DNA of 64,000 nucleotides from assembly GCF_963675165.1 (NCBI RefSeq), contig NC_087377.1:5022042-5086041 (forward strand), written 5' to 3'. The DNA is from Halichondria panicea (lineage: Eukaryota > Porifera > Demospongiae > Suberitida > Halichondriidae). The position numbers and the translations under genes are program-made. Below the pieces are notes generated by a model. The model ran no database searches. It was not told the origin of the DNA and was given only the letters and a program-made list of their open reading frames with translations. Below, piece by piece: positions 22,001 to 31,159 of this stretch (positions are counted from its first letter, which is position 1; each line of letters starts with the position of its first letter).

Positions 22001-25000
22001 CAGTAGCTTTACGTTATGTAGCTTTGGCATTTCCACCGAGGCATCAGCACCTTTCATATGTACAAGTAGTCATGTGACTATAATATTATGTGATTGACTA
22101 TATGTGATTGTATTGCGTGTATGCATGTTTTTATGTATGTAATAATGCCATTACTCCACAGATTGAGAGAGAGATTGAGGTTAAAGAACATGAGAAAAAA
22201 GTGGAGAGGCTCAACAGCGAAGTCACTGAGCTTGGTAAAGCAAATCTATCGCTGGAAAGAAGATTGAGAGAGTCCAATGAAGAACGTGATGTTTTGTCTC
22301 TACAAAGTGTCGAGTTGCTTGCTTCTAAGCATAGCTACAAGGGACAGTTGGATGTCACACAAGAGCATCTCACTCAACTAACCAGCACAATAATGTTGAA
22401 GACAGAAGAAAATGAGCAGCTAAAGGAGAAATTAAAGACGGTGGAGGAAGAACTTGAGATCACCAAATTTGTAGTAAGCGCATGTTACGCGATGCTATGC
22501 ATACATGTAATAGTTGTAGCATGGATATCTAGGGTGTATTGCAATGGATAATCATACTATTGATTAGAAGCTGTTATATATCAAAACCCATTAAAACTCT
22601 TTGATCTCTGCTTTCAACCTGTGGTATGCGTGTGCATACTTGCACTTGACACAACTTGATCTCTTTTATTATTTCCACAATTTTGTAAGTTTTCTTTAAA
22701 CGAGATAGTCCTTGTAAAGGGCACGGTCCATAGAGGGTGCATGGGCTTTAGGCTGACCACAATAATGTACCGTAGAGTGTGAATGTACACCCCTGGAGAT
22801 ATACATGGCATTAATTTTATCAGAGCACAAGTATGTATATACTGCATGTACGTAATTTGTAAGTGTACATGTATGTATTATAGCTGCATGGACAACCACT
22901 ATAGCTGTACTTTAAAATGCTCGCACTATTCCTCCAATCAATTTACAATGCTTGGTAAGTGTACATGCAGTAGCAAGTATATATGCCGTATTTCTTGATT
23001 AAACGCCCTCCTTGAATAAACGCCCATCTCGTTTAAACGCCCAGGGTAAAAGCTCTGTCTTTGTTCATCTTAAATAATCGCCCATGTATGGAGCGTGGCA
23101 CTGTGGGTGGAGCTGAAATAGCACGTGGAACCCAGTGTTGCAAGCGTGGCAGCATAGAATAAAAATAACTTTCATCGATGGCAGAGAGAGAGATACCGAC
23201 ACAGAGGGCACTTCTATGACTTAAATTTAAGCTGAGAAATAGATTTAAGCTGAGACAGCAGCCCAAGAAGAGCACAATAACTGCTGCTGTGCAAGAGTTT
23301 TGGAGGACACATAACAATAAACGCCCCCCTGGATGAAACGCCCTCCTCATTTAAACGCCCCCTCTAAAGACTTCGATCTGAAATAAACGCCCGGGCGTTT
23401 AATCAAGTAAATACAGTATATTTGTAAGGTCACCGTACCTACGTACATGCATTGTGCATGTATATACCGTAGAAACTGGATTATTGGATAGTGCCTGCTC
23501 GTTTATAAGCGTCTCTTTATTTTAAGTGCATGCTCAACTGCAGGTTTTTTGTACTCCAATTGAAGTGCTTTTCCAATTATGCGAAGGATACTCAGTAGTG
23601 AAAATTCAGAATTGATTCAGCTAATAGTTTTATCTATGAGCTAGCTAGTTTGTACAGTGCATGGTAGCTATATAGCTGGTGATATACATCTGGAAGGACT
23701 CTCTGGACATGCTGAGACAGAGATGAGGTGGACTTGGATCCTTTTGTTTCAGTTCCTGGTCAATATGAATGTTTTTATAATACGAATTTAAATGTTCAGC
23801 TTGCCTTGCTTGCTCGCTTTCTAGCCAGCTCTCTCATCTCAGAGACATGCATCCGGTTACTGGGTGGGGCTCGAAAATGACTGTATTATATATAGGCGCA
23901 TTCTCGAATATAAGCGTATAGAGCTCTGCTGTTGAGCGCATGTGCTAATAATCCAGTTTCTACGGTGCATGTATAATTATTATTATACAACGTACATTGT
24001 ATACATATTTGTACAGGTGTTTCAGTACCAACAAGACTTTGAAGAAGAGCGTGCTGCTCGAGTACAAGCTATCGGTGCAAAAGATACTGAGTATGGCAAG
24101 TTTAGCATGAGAGTTCAAACCCTGTCCGATCAACTCAGAGAATCTAAAGCAGAAGCTGAAACAGAGAAACGAGAGAAACAAGCTGTGATTGCTAAACTGG
24201 AGACCACTCTCACTGAAAAGCAACAACTCACAAAGCAACTTACACAAACTGAGGAAGACTTAGATCGAACACTGGCTACAAAGTTACAGGAAATTAGAGA
24301 AGAAAGCACTCAACTAATGGCTCAGATGGAACACTTAAGAACAGAATCGATGAAGTTTCAAAGACAACAACAGACAGCTGAAGCAACGTACGAACGCAGA
24401 GAAGCTGAGCTAGTAGAAGATCTTGTAGCCATTAAACAAGAGTTGTCCCATACAAAACAAAATTGTTCCCGAACAGCAACTGAACTACAAGATGCTCGCC
24501 AGAGGCTGAAGGTGTCCCTTGCTGACACAGAATGTCTTCACGATGAGGTCATGTCAAAGACAGCTCAAGTGAAGCAGTACAAGAAACAAACGGACAGTTT
24601 CAAAGCCAAAATGGAGGAGGCTAACACTAAACTACTGAAGACACAACAGGAGCTGCAGCGTTGTCAAGAGCTCATTAATACCATGGAAATGGACTCTCAG
24701 GATCAGGTATAATAATACTGCATATATATAGCAACATTTTCGAGGGCACTATTTCGTGGAATAGCCTCTAAAAGCATTTCGTTTAATAAATTTTGTGCAT
24801 TTACTGCTTACCGGAAGCACTACTAGGTTACACCTTTAATCTTGGCAATGCACGTTATAGCAGATAATTCTCATTAAAGAAAGAAAGAAATTTTCGTGTA
24901 GGTTTGCTAACCCACAGAAACAATGAATTAAGCCCTTCTCGAAATTGTTGTAATTATTTGGTACATGCGAGTACATTTAATTATAATATTATAGGGAGGA

Positions 25001-28000
25001 GCACATTCTTTATCTTGTATACGTATACATGTTCATGACATTGTAACGGATTGTAGTTACATAGAATTTCTTGTTTCTATGCTTTTTCGTGCTTTTCCTG
25101 ACGAATCCTAGCAACGTTTCACATTGTGATGTTCGATCTATATAATTATGTTGCGCAAAAGTGCGCGTGTTACAGAAGAGACTGATCAAACTATATAGCT
25201 CTAGCTAGCTATTGAGTTCTAGGTCTACCTTTTAATGTTCCAGTATGTTTCCTTAATTTGAAGATGTGTTTTGCATGTAGTATACACTTGTGGATAATTT
25301 TACTTATGCACTGCACTGCATGCATGGATGTCTGAATGTTTTTTGTGCGTGATCAGTAACGATCGGCGTATTTTCGAAAAAGCTATCAGTAATTCAAGCC
25401 CCCTCCTTATTTTGAAGCAAGATAGTTTGTATACACAAAAGGGGTTCTATATACACAAGAGTTCTATATATACATCACAATGCGCATGCATGCACATTTA
25501 GGGACACACCCATGCATTTTCAGAAGAAAATTGCCAAGGTTCCGAATAATGGAGGACCGGATATACATCGAGATTCTATACTGTATATCATTATATATAC
25601 GTATCTTCAACTTATACTATATTCATTTTTTGCAGAATAGGGAAAGGATTGATTATCTAGAAAGAACTGCTGTTGATAGGCAAAGTGTCATATCAGGACT
25701 AGCGGTACGTCCATATTAATTAGAACCACATCTCATTCCAATTTAATTTGCAGAGCAACATTAGAAGCCAAAAGCAACACATCCATCAATTGGAGGCAAG
25801 TTTTTGAGGCATGTTGTTTGTGCAGACTTGCAGTTTTCATTCTCATGTCATTTAAATTAGGTTGAGATTGAGCACCAGAAAGAAGCTAATGGACGCTTGG
25901 AAGTGAGTATATAATCATTAGATCCCATTTGAGTGTATTTAGTAGGGAACTATGAGCTATAGTACCGGTACTATAGATTGCTCTGGGCTACAAACTACAT
26001 TGTATTGTGATTTACAAGAAGATACACATGTAATAACATAAAAATTATTGTAGCTAGATGCTTTGTCTAGTAATATAATAACAGAACTAGAAGAAAGAGA
26101 GAAGCTCTAGTTTCTTTTTTTGGCTTTGTTCAAGAGTAGTAGGAGACGCTCGTTTTTTTGGGCGGCAGTGTGCTGTGCTTTTTTGCTGCAAGGCTGCATG
26201 GGGGAGGAGCTGGATGTATGGAAGTGCTGGGATTCTAGCTTTGGCTTCTTCCTAAAGTTCCTTTCGCTTTGTTTAAGAGTAGTATATAGGAGCCGCTCGT
26301 TTGCTAGGCTTGTTTGCTGCAAATTATATAGCTTAGGTGTCTTCCTTTCGCTTTGTGAGAGTAGTACGAGCCGCTTGTTTCTTGGGAAGTGTGCTGGGCT
26401 TCTTTGCTGCAAAACTGGGGGAGGAGCTGGATGTTTCCGTTTTTGGGTGGAGCTAGGACTATAATTTTGTCCGTCAAACCATAAGGGTCAAACTGAGGTG
26501 GAAGAACAGGGTTGATTTGAATAGAGACCACAGATTTAGTAGAGACACAGAGATGCCAACTTCAGATATTAGTTTTCAAAAGAATAATGATGCAGTTGCT
26601 AGGTTGGCTGTTTATATAGGTTGACTGTTGCTAAGCTAGTGCATTTCTAGTAGCCAATAGGTTTTGGGATCTAAATCAGTTAGAACATGTGCATTTGGTA
26701 TCTATGGTTATAGTGTCCCTCATCCCTCGGGCTAAAGCCCTCGAGCTTTGGGACACTATAACACATAGATACCTCATGCCCATGTTCTAACTATATTATA
26801 ACATAATTTATGTAAGAAGTAACCATCCTTGGCCTTGGGGCTTCGCCCTCGTCCTCGGAGGTTTACTGCCGTAATTCTGATGTATACCGTATAGCGCGAA
26901 ATTTTTGAGGAGATTAATTTTCGCGGATTTCGTGGGTTACCAATCCTATATACACGAAAATTAAGTCCCCGAAAATTGTTCTTTCAATTAGAATTATCTG
27001 CTATAATGTGCAAAGATTTAAAGGCGTGGCTTCCGGTAAACAGTCATTCCGCAAACATTGTGCAACGAAATGCTTTTTGAGGCCAATCCACGAAATATAA
27101 GTGCCTCGAACATATACGGTATATAATTATATATAGCTCTAAACAACAATAAGTATGATGTTCATACATGCATGTATATACATTTGTACCTATAATAAAT
27201 ATATGTACACACGTACTACTGTACATGTACGAAGTCGTAAAAATTGATTTTGCAGGCACGTACTGTACGTGTCCGTAAAATTAGGGATGTACACACGTAC
27301 TACTGTGCATGTACGAAGTCCTAAATTATTATGTGCCATAATTTTTATAGCCTATAAATGTATGCTGTTAATTTTTATAATTATAATTATAGGCTAGACT
27401 AGAGAGGCAGGATGAACTTGCTCCCTACTGTGTCTCACAAGTCCTTAGCCTTGGACAGCAAGAGGGATCTGGATCGTATGGGTCCATCTACCTCACTCAG
27501 CTGAATGGGATCAACTGCGTTGCTAAAAGAGTTCACGACATCTTGCTTGGTCATGGAAATGTAGAGCAGCTGAGCTTAGAAGACAAACGAGCTGCTTACA
27601 AGAAGTTTTATTCCGAGTGTGTGCTACTGAGTCGAATGCGCCACCCTAACATTGTCCAGTTCATGGGTGTGTACTACGGGCCACAGAGAGATTACGGAAG
27701 AGAGCTCACACTAGTTATGGAACGTCTGTACATGAATTTGTACGACTGCTTACATCGCTATCCCAACATTGAAATGTGGTTGAAGATTTCGATTCTTCTA
27801 GATATTTCCCAAGGCTTGCTCCACCTTCATTCTCAAGGTATTGTTCACCGGGATCTGACCACTCCAAATGTTCTCCTCACAACGAGCTTCCACGCTAAGA
27901 TTGCTGACCTGGGCGTTTCAAAAATCATTCAAGTTTGTGGTACTAAACAAACCACGGCTCCTGGTAATCCTGACTACATGCCCCCTGAGGCACTAACTGA

Positions 28001-28553
28001 AATCCCTACGTACGGCTATGCTCTGGATATATTCTCGTTTGGTGTAATCATGCTCTTTGTGTTAACTCAAAAATACCCGAAGCCATATGAGGTTCCTTTT
28101 ACAGTCACTGGCGTTCAACGAAAGGAAATTCAGATACAGAAACGAATGAAATGGATCAGTAAACTATCTCCAGAAGATCCAATGAGACAATTAATCTGCC
28201 GTTGTCTTCAAGATGATCCTCAAAGGCGACCATTATCTCAAGAGCTCAACTCAACTCTGATTCGCTTTGCACAGCAGTTCCCAAAACCTTTTGTGGATAC
28301 TATTGAAATGCAAAGAAAATGTGTGAGTTACGTATATGAATAGCACTTTCGTTAATTATAAGCTAGTATATACATGTAGCGATGGAATATTTATGGTTTG
28401 CATTTGAACTTATTATCAGCGGCAGGAGCTTGAATACGCACATGAAGTGAACATGTGTTTATAATTATATGACTGTGTGCTCCAATTCTCACTCAGATAC
28501 CCACGACTCCACCCATACCACTTCCAAGGCGTCTCAGCCAGGGACAGCAATGA
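9567..28553 (+). CDS. Kinase gene B: coiled-coil protein with C-terminal kinase domain (11 or more exons)
   Basis: Predicted exons: 9567-10016, 10119-10613, 11635-12264, 14556-14681, 22162-22473, 24017-24706, 25636-25704, 25754-25795, 25861-25902, 27393-28322 and 28497-28553, giving about 1280 aa. All junctions are phase 0. The order is a Lys-rich start (MMPKKKK), a Ser/Pro-rich segment with LFDDDP, more than 750 residues of coiled coil, a kinase domain, and an 18-residue basic, Pro-rich tail. Two in-frame ATGs stand at 9567 and 9570. It parallels gene A but adds exons 11635-12264 and the small 14- and 23-aa exons. The intron 14682-22161 contains a dead DIRS-like retroelement. A further possible exon at 26054-26110 ends in a stop and is left out. 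The donor after 25795 is GC rather than GT, and the one after 12264 (GTTCGT) is weak. Confidence 0.7.
10119..10613 (+). CDS. Gene B exon 2: coiled coil (165 aa)
   Basis: Acceptor CCCACAG, donor GTAAGT. A linker with EEWASRMERAAQRSRA leads into a strong coiled coil and ends SLSPTDSEGD. The ends of copies C (29575), D (39302) and E (54692) carry the same D-GTAAGT ending, so this exon boundary is a family hallmark. Confidence 0.8.
10735..11603 (+). repeat. F-family MITE with a nested hairpin
   Basis: Starts TTACCTGAGGCACGTGAGCGGCC and ends GCACTTCAGTTCTAG. A palindrome (about 10846-10965, arms GTTCACTACAT...AATTTATGGCA) with a CCGAGGACGAGGGCGAAGC core is inserted in it; its core and right arm recur inverted at about 26820-26885. 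No gene. Confidence 0.55.
11635..12264 (+). CDS. Gene B exon 3: coiled coil (210 aa)
   Basis: It begins after ATGCAG with ELLVDQQDNR. A coiled coil is interrupted near the middle by a flexible Gly/Pro segment (APPSAGGIQAGDEGD) and continues to LKKELAAAQ. A truncated relative of its C-terminal half is exon 40989-41126 of copy D. The exon starts only about 30 bp after an F-family MITE. Confidence 0.7.
12265..13904. other. Gene B intron 3, left part: repeat debris
   Basis: No exon found. It includes a 30-bp palindrome (13182-13211) and inverted arms at 13262-13345 and 13694-13750. A stretch at 13757-13875 matches the last 130 bp of the window (GCGCATGCGCAAGCAGTC, CAGGCCTTCT). Confidence 0.5.
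13182..13211. mobile_element. 30-bp perfect palindrome with 7-bp TSD (P-type termini)
   Basis: The palindrome CATAGATGATACAGT and its complement is flanked on both sides by ATAGAAT (13175-13181 and 13212-13218). CATAGAT ends and a 7-bp duplication are those of the P element at 43656-48311, so this looks like two fused P-type termini that transposed or were left by an aberrant event. Confidence 0.65.
13905..14454. repeat. P-derived MITE 4, left-truncated, interrupted by a TA MITE
   Basis: The interior (CCATTCTATGTAG, CTCCCAGCCCCTGAGTGAT, AGTGGATAGGAG) and right end (TCGTTTCCCCTCTCTATCTATG) match the MITE at 33512-34253. The left TIR is missing. A hairpin MITE (14157-14341) sits inside. Confidence 0.65.
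14157..14341. repeat. TA-flanked hairpin MITE CCGTATAGCGGGTAATTTTCG
   Basis: The arms CCGTATAGCGGGTAATTTTC / GAAAATTACCCGCTATACGG are flanked by TA. The P-derived MITE it interrupts continues on both sides, as comparison with 34130-34150 shows. Relatives lie at about 29750-29890 and 40442-40635. Confidence 0.8.
14556..14681 (+). CDS. Gene B exon 4 (42 aa)
   Basis: Acceptor TTTATAG, donor GTACAT. A Ser/Gln-rich linker ends in LLTAEVNLCK, homologous to gene A exon 3. Phase 0 at both ends. Confidence 0.6.
14682..15494. other. Gene B intron 4 before the retroelement
   Basis: No exon recognised. It contains a short inverted repeat near 14717-14765 (CAACAAACGTATACATTG) and the probable 5' untranslated end of the DIRS-like element from about 15380; the exact element boundary is not visible. 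Confidence 0.4.
16644..17422. mobile_element. 779-bp TIR element inside gag, 7-bp TSD
   Basis: Ends TATGAGAGGTGAATAGTGCC and GGCACTACTCACCCCTCATA, flanked by TTTCTTG on both sides (16637-16643, 17423-17429). Inside are GGCGGCGGC-rich arms (16685-16815) and the inverted GCCGCCGCCACC array (17085-17370). No transposase. The 7-bp duplication suggests the P superfamily, but the termini differ from the CATAGAT family. Confidence 0.75.
17085..17370. repeat. GCCGCCGCCACC minisatellite
   Basis: About seven units of roughly 35-45 bp with consensus TTCGAGGTTAAGCCGCCGCC. An inverted, degenerate set lies at 16685-16815, so the array may have grown from the TIR arms of its host element. The Gly-rich minus-strand frame here is repeat-derived. 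Confidence 0.8.
17522..19605. mobile_element. hAT-like TIR element, copy 1
   Basis: Ends CAAGGGCGTATACAGAGAAG and CTTCTCTGTATACACCCTTG, flanked by GTCTCAC (17515-17521, 19606-19612). The CAAGGGCGTA terminus resembles the hAT-like element at 43292. Outer arms match copy 2 (35587-37765). Only a short reading frame remains (ATGGCTCGTA at 17748). The middle, about 17966-19420, is absent from copy 2 and contains an F-family MITE (18181-18660). Confidence 0.75.
18181..18660 (-). repeat. F-family MITE, inverted, nested in the hAT-like element
   Basis: Starts AACTAGAGCACTGAAGTGC and ends GCGCGCCACGGGTAAT. The region has been inserted within copy 1 of the hAT-like family, which is inside the DIRS gag, which is inside gene B: four levels. 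Confidence 0.6.
19990..21682 (+). pseudogene. DIRS-like RT-RNase H (pol) pseudogene
   Basis: RT core at about 20270-20600: SSINDSID, KADLKSAFRLCPV and LPFGLQSSPYLFN. The catalytic box reads YLDH at 20582-20593 where YLDD is expected, so the polymerase lost an essential Asp. RNase H pieces: FTDASSEL at about 21095 in another frame, and DNLAIVHVWRSGMSK to HIAGVDNSIAD at about 21280-21435, then a further frameshift (FHQLAPDADKEPTP). It ends at 21680 without a recombinase. Confidence 0.8.
21683..22161. other. Retroelement tail and end of gene B intron 4
   Basis: GC-richer sequence to about 21900 with a small stem (CCCATTCAGGTTGCGTGG / CTACTGAATGGG), possibly DIRS terminal sequence, then AT-rich intron up to the acceptor of exon 5. 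No gene. Confidence 0.4.
22162..22473 (+). CDS. Gene B exon 5: coiled coil (104 aa)
   Basis: Acceptor CTCCACAG, donor GTAAGC. It is homologous along its length to gene A exon 4, including the TELGKANLSLE core. It is the first exon after the 7.5-kb intron that holds the retroelement, so long-range splicing across that insertion is required for a full protein. Confidence 0.75.
22986..23416. repeat. TIR element with AAACGCCC motif
   Basis: The ends CCGTATTTCTTGATTAAACG and CGTTTAATCAAGTAAATACAG are inverted; TA follows the right end. Several internal TTTAAACGCCC units lie near both ends. It sits in gene B intron 5. Confidence 0.7.
23467..23965. repeat. TIR element CCGTAGAAACTGGATTATT
   Basis: Left end after TA reads CCGTAGAAACTGGATTATTG; right end AATAATCCAGTTTCTACGG. 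About 500 bp, no gene. It ends about 50 bp before the acceptor of gene B exon 6. Confidence 0.75.
24017..24706 (+). CDS. Gene B exon 6: coiled coil (230 aa)
   Basis: Acceptor TGTACAG, donor GTATAA. The [19 protein letters not shown] start is homologous to gene A exon 5, and both share [11 protein letters not shown] and SLADTE. Compared with A exon 5 it lacks a central block and has a different C-terminal third. Confidence 0.8.
24733..24960 (-). repeat. Copy of the GGCGTGGCTTCCGG repeat
   Basis: Inverted relative to the copies at 2845-3060, 26886-27120 and 41380-41540, recognised by GCATTTCGTT and CTTACCGGAAGC. No clear TIR. The rest of the intron to 25635 shows nothing recognisable. Confidence 0.5.
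25636..25902 (+). CDS. Gene B exons 7-9: three micro-exons of 23, 14 and 14 aa
   Basis: 25636-25704, 25754-25795 and 25861-25902, all phase 0 and helical. Each is bounded by an AG acceptor. Donors are GTACGT, GCAAGT (a GC-AG intron) and GTGAGT. The two 42-nt exons each encode exactly two heptads. They are inferred from splice sites and continuity of the coiled coil; no homologue in gene A was found. Confidence 0.5.
26054..26110 (+). CDS. Possible alternative terminal exon of gene B (kinase-less isoform)
   Basis: After an ATTGTAG acceptor the frame reads LDALSSNIITELEEREKL then TAG. No GT donor follows the helical part. Either this exon is skipped, or a repeat inserted at about 26105 removed its donor, or it ends a short isoform that lacks the kinase. 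Weak on its own. Confidence 0.3.
   Translation, partial: LDALSSNIITELEEREKL
26105..26450. repeat. Degenerate tandem repeat
   Basis: About three diverged units of 115-150 bp built on CTTTGTTcAAGAGTAGTAGGAG, CGCTCGTTT and TTGCTGCAA...GGGGGAGGAGCTGGATGT. Open frames on both strands here are repeat-derived. It begins where the possible exon 26054-26110 ends. Confidence 0.6.
26690..27120. repeat. CCTCGGGC hairpin plus adjoining repeats
   Basis: Hairpin arms GTATCTATGGTTATAGTGTCCC / GGGACACTATAACACATAGATAC surround CCTCGGGCTAAAGCCCTCG. About 26820-26880 is an inverted piece of the 10868-10935 hairpin, and 26886-27120 is a copy of the GGCGTGGCTTCCGG repeat. No gene between here and the kinase exon. 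Confidence 0.6.
27393..28322 (+). CDS. Gene B kinase exon: complete catalytic core
   Basis: 310 codons, acceptor TTATAG, donor GTGAGT. Motifs: EGSGSYGSIY glycine loop, CVAKR Lys, SECVLLSR helix-C Glu, [29 protein letters not shown] and QRRPLS. It shares the family's HRDLT and DLG substitutions with gene A but is clearly diverged, so A and B are not recent copies of each other. An internal ATG at 27543 lies after the glycine loop and is not a start. Confidence 0.9.
28497..28553 (+). CDS. Gene B last exon: short Pro/Arg-rich tail
   Basis: Acceptor CACTCAG, 18 codons (IPTTPPIPLPRRLSQGQQ) and TGA. If not spliced, the kinase exon would run on to a stop at 28341 with a different 6-residue tail. 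The good GTGAGT donor favours splicing. Confidence 0.5.
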   Translation: MPTTPPIPLPRRLSQGQQ

Positions 28554-28978
28554 CTGTGATTTTATATGATCAGCTAGAGGTGCAAGATTGTTGTTAATAA
28601 TGATTATTATGTGTGTGTTAATTTTAATTTTTTTTTATTGTGTACATGTATTTTTTTTATTGTGTTTTGCGGCCTGCACTCGAGGCTAGGTTTACAATAC
28701 CCTCATGCATGTTACCTAATTTGGATCCCGTAAATCTTCACAGAAAAACTCCCCTGGGAGTTCCCCTTGTCACTCTGATATGTATCTGATCACTACTCGC
28801 TATCTTTCGTTATTGCTGGCCTCCTCTTCACATGCATACACATGCCTGTGGCTACTATTCCTCTTGTTTTGCTTATTCTTCGTCGGCAAATTTTAGCCAG
28901 GGTAGGCCAGGAAATATTGTTTGAATGAAGGGGCAGGGCGACACGATTTCGATTTTTTCCTCATCTCCTGTGATGACT

Positions 28979-29036
28979 TAGCCTCGAGACCAGGCCGATT
29001 AAAATACGTATTTTAATCGGCCTAGATTCGAGGCTA
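28979..29036. mobile_element. 58-bp palindrome with 9-bp TSD (TAGCCTCGA family)
   Basis: Reads TAGCCTCGAGACCAGGCCG then AT-rich centre then its near-complement ending TTCGAGGCTA. GTGATGACT occurs immediately on both sides (28970-28978, 29037-29045). The insertion interrupts a former exon of copy C. The same termini and a 9-bp duplication occur at 62668-63270. Confidence 0.8.
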
Positions 29037-29891
29037 GTGATGACTAAGAAGAAGCCTAGAAGTGATCATCCAAGTAGAGAAGAACTAGACAAAGAAATCC
29101 GAGATGAATATGAAAAGAGACGTACGTGATGAGGATATCCAAAAAGCAGCTCTCAATCAGCAGCTCAAAGACAAATATGAACAGAAATTAAATCAAATTC
29201 GAGATGATCACATAAAGGCTCTAGCCGAGAAGACTCAGAAACACAAAAAAGAGGTAGCTCCTCTATATGCAAACAAGTAAGGACGTTGTAGTTAAAATAC
29301 CAAAATGAAGACAATCTTGCTGGGGAAATAATAAAGCACGGCTCACCAAGCACATCCCCAGAACAAGGAAAGCATGAAGATAAAATAGGCCAACCACATC
29401 AGATGATAGCCGACATTGATCAGGAGAAAGATCACCTCAAGACTGAGCTAGCAGTACAGCAACAACGTGTTTGTGATATCCAAGAACTTGATCACTAGAA
29501 GGAGCGGTACGGACAGCTTATGATCGAACAGCACGTGTCTCGGAGCCTATCACCAACCGATGAGTCTGAAGATGTAAGTTGATCAGTGATCGTACGCTTT
29601 GTGTATTGTTTTTTAAGACAGTACGTAATTATACTTGTACATGTTAATTGAATTTTAGTGTTGTGTAGACGTGTACATGTATGTAGCAATAATAATGTAC
29701 ATGCATGCATGGAGTAAGCAACTACATGCACACACAATAATTTTATCCGTATAGCGGGTAATCTTTGTGAGGAAAATATTCATGGTTGAAAACTCTGGCC
29801 ACAAATATTTATTTTACCCACGAATGAAGCGACCGTGCTCCACGTAAAATAATATTGCTCAACCACGAACCCCGCCGAAAATTACCCACTA

Positions 29892-30320
29892 CAGTAGACT
29901 CTCGTTAATCTGGTCACCCTTGGAACCATGCAGCTTGGCCGGAATAGCGAGGTGGCTGTAGTTCAGGGAATAGCCGCGGCTTAAAAACGACCTTACCTCG
30001 AATCTAATGACTACTTTTGCGGTTCTTGTCTCGAGAACAATGAAGGATAATGAATCATTCTGTTCTCTATTTAAGTGTAATCCAATTTTATTTGTTAAAC
30101 CACACCCAAAATGTCATATCCGGCCGTAATATACGTATAAAATTACATTGAAAACCTTGTTTGGGACACCCAGCACTGGCCGGTAAACGGAATAGCGAGT
30201 GGCTATACTTCAGGGTGAGTTTTGTGCAGTAAACATATAGCTAGCATTCCGTGCCAAGCCAAATGGCCGGTATATCGAGGTGGCCGTACTTCAGAGAGCC
30301 GGAATAGCGAGAGTCTACTG
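29892..30320. mobile_element. Pogo/Tigger-like MITE, complete
   Basis: Ends CAGTAGACTCTCGTTAATC and ATAGCGAGAGTCTACTG flanked by TA (29890-29891, 30321-30322). Subterminal GCCGGAATAGCGAG units are repeated inside. No transposase. A partial copy lies at 1702-1990. The pogo assignment rests on terminus style only. Confidence 0.7.
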
Positions 30321-30483
30321 TACACGGTACCAGGAGCAGATGAGGGAATAATTATATTGCGGATTCACTATCGTCCCACTTTCCTTGTTTGTATAATTCT
30401 AAGTGCCTGTGGCTTGATAACGCATTTGATAGTAAATATCATAAAAATAATAATAATTTGAACAGCATTTAGAGGTTTTACAT

Positions 30484-30800
30484 AATTACTGAGTCGCGCG
30501 TGGGCGGCCACGGGTATAGTGGTTTGTCTGTTTGTAATGTGTGAGTCTGCTTACCTGGATCATAGCACTGCGTTTACAGCATGGATAGCCTTCACACAAC
30601 AAGTTATTAGTTTTAACAATGGTAGATTTTGATGTTAGATCTTTGTTGTCGAATAAAAGCGAGCAAAATCAACATTTCAGAAAAATGGGGGGGGGGCGAG
30701 GCGATTATCGTCTGCATGTTCCCCCAGGAAATGTTTGTGTTTGGACTGTCGTATATCGCATCTGATGCCCCCCCCATTTTTCTGAAATGTTGATTTTGCC
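30484..30800. repeat. Truncated F-family MITE and G-rich hairpin
   Basis: F-family left part (GCGTGGGCGGCCACGGGTATAG to AAAAGCGAGC) runs into a hairpin with arms AAAATCAACATTTCAGAAAAA and its complement (30668-30800). No gene. Confidence 0.55.
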
Positions 30801-31159
30801 CCCCTGTCAATTTTTTCTGTATGTCTAAAGCAGGCGGGCTACAACATAATTTTTACCACATGTTGCTTGCGCAATACAGTCATGTAATTTAACCACACTG
30901 TTGTTTTTTTGTGTGGTTGTAGACTAAGAGCCACTGGCGTTTTACACACCTTTTATGGCTGGGGACGGGCACGCCCATCTAAAAATCACCCTCATTTTTG
31001 GCACTAGCCCCACCCATTTTATCTGGTAATCCAACTCTGAATCCAATGTATCTGCAGCAACTAAACAAAGCAATGGAGCCTGAAGGCTCAAGGGAAAGGG
31101 GAAAGCAAAGATTAAATAAATAAAATTGTGTTTTAATTTTGTGCATGTTTCAGGCATGG

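Noticed and set aside
26107-26531. Overlapping open frames on both strands
   Set aside because: The sequence is a degenerate tandem repeat; no homology, splice sites or coding periodicity support a gene.
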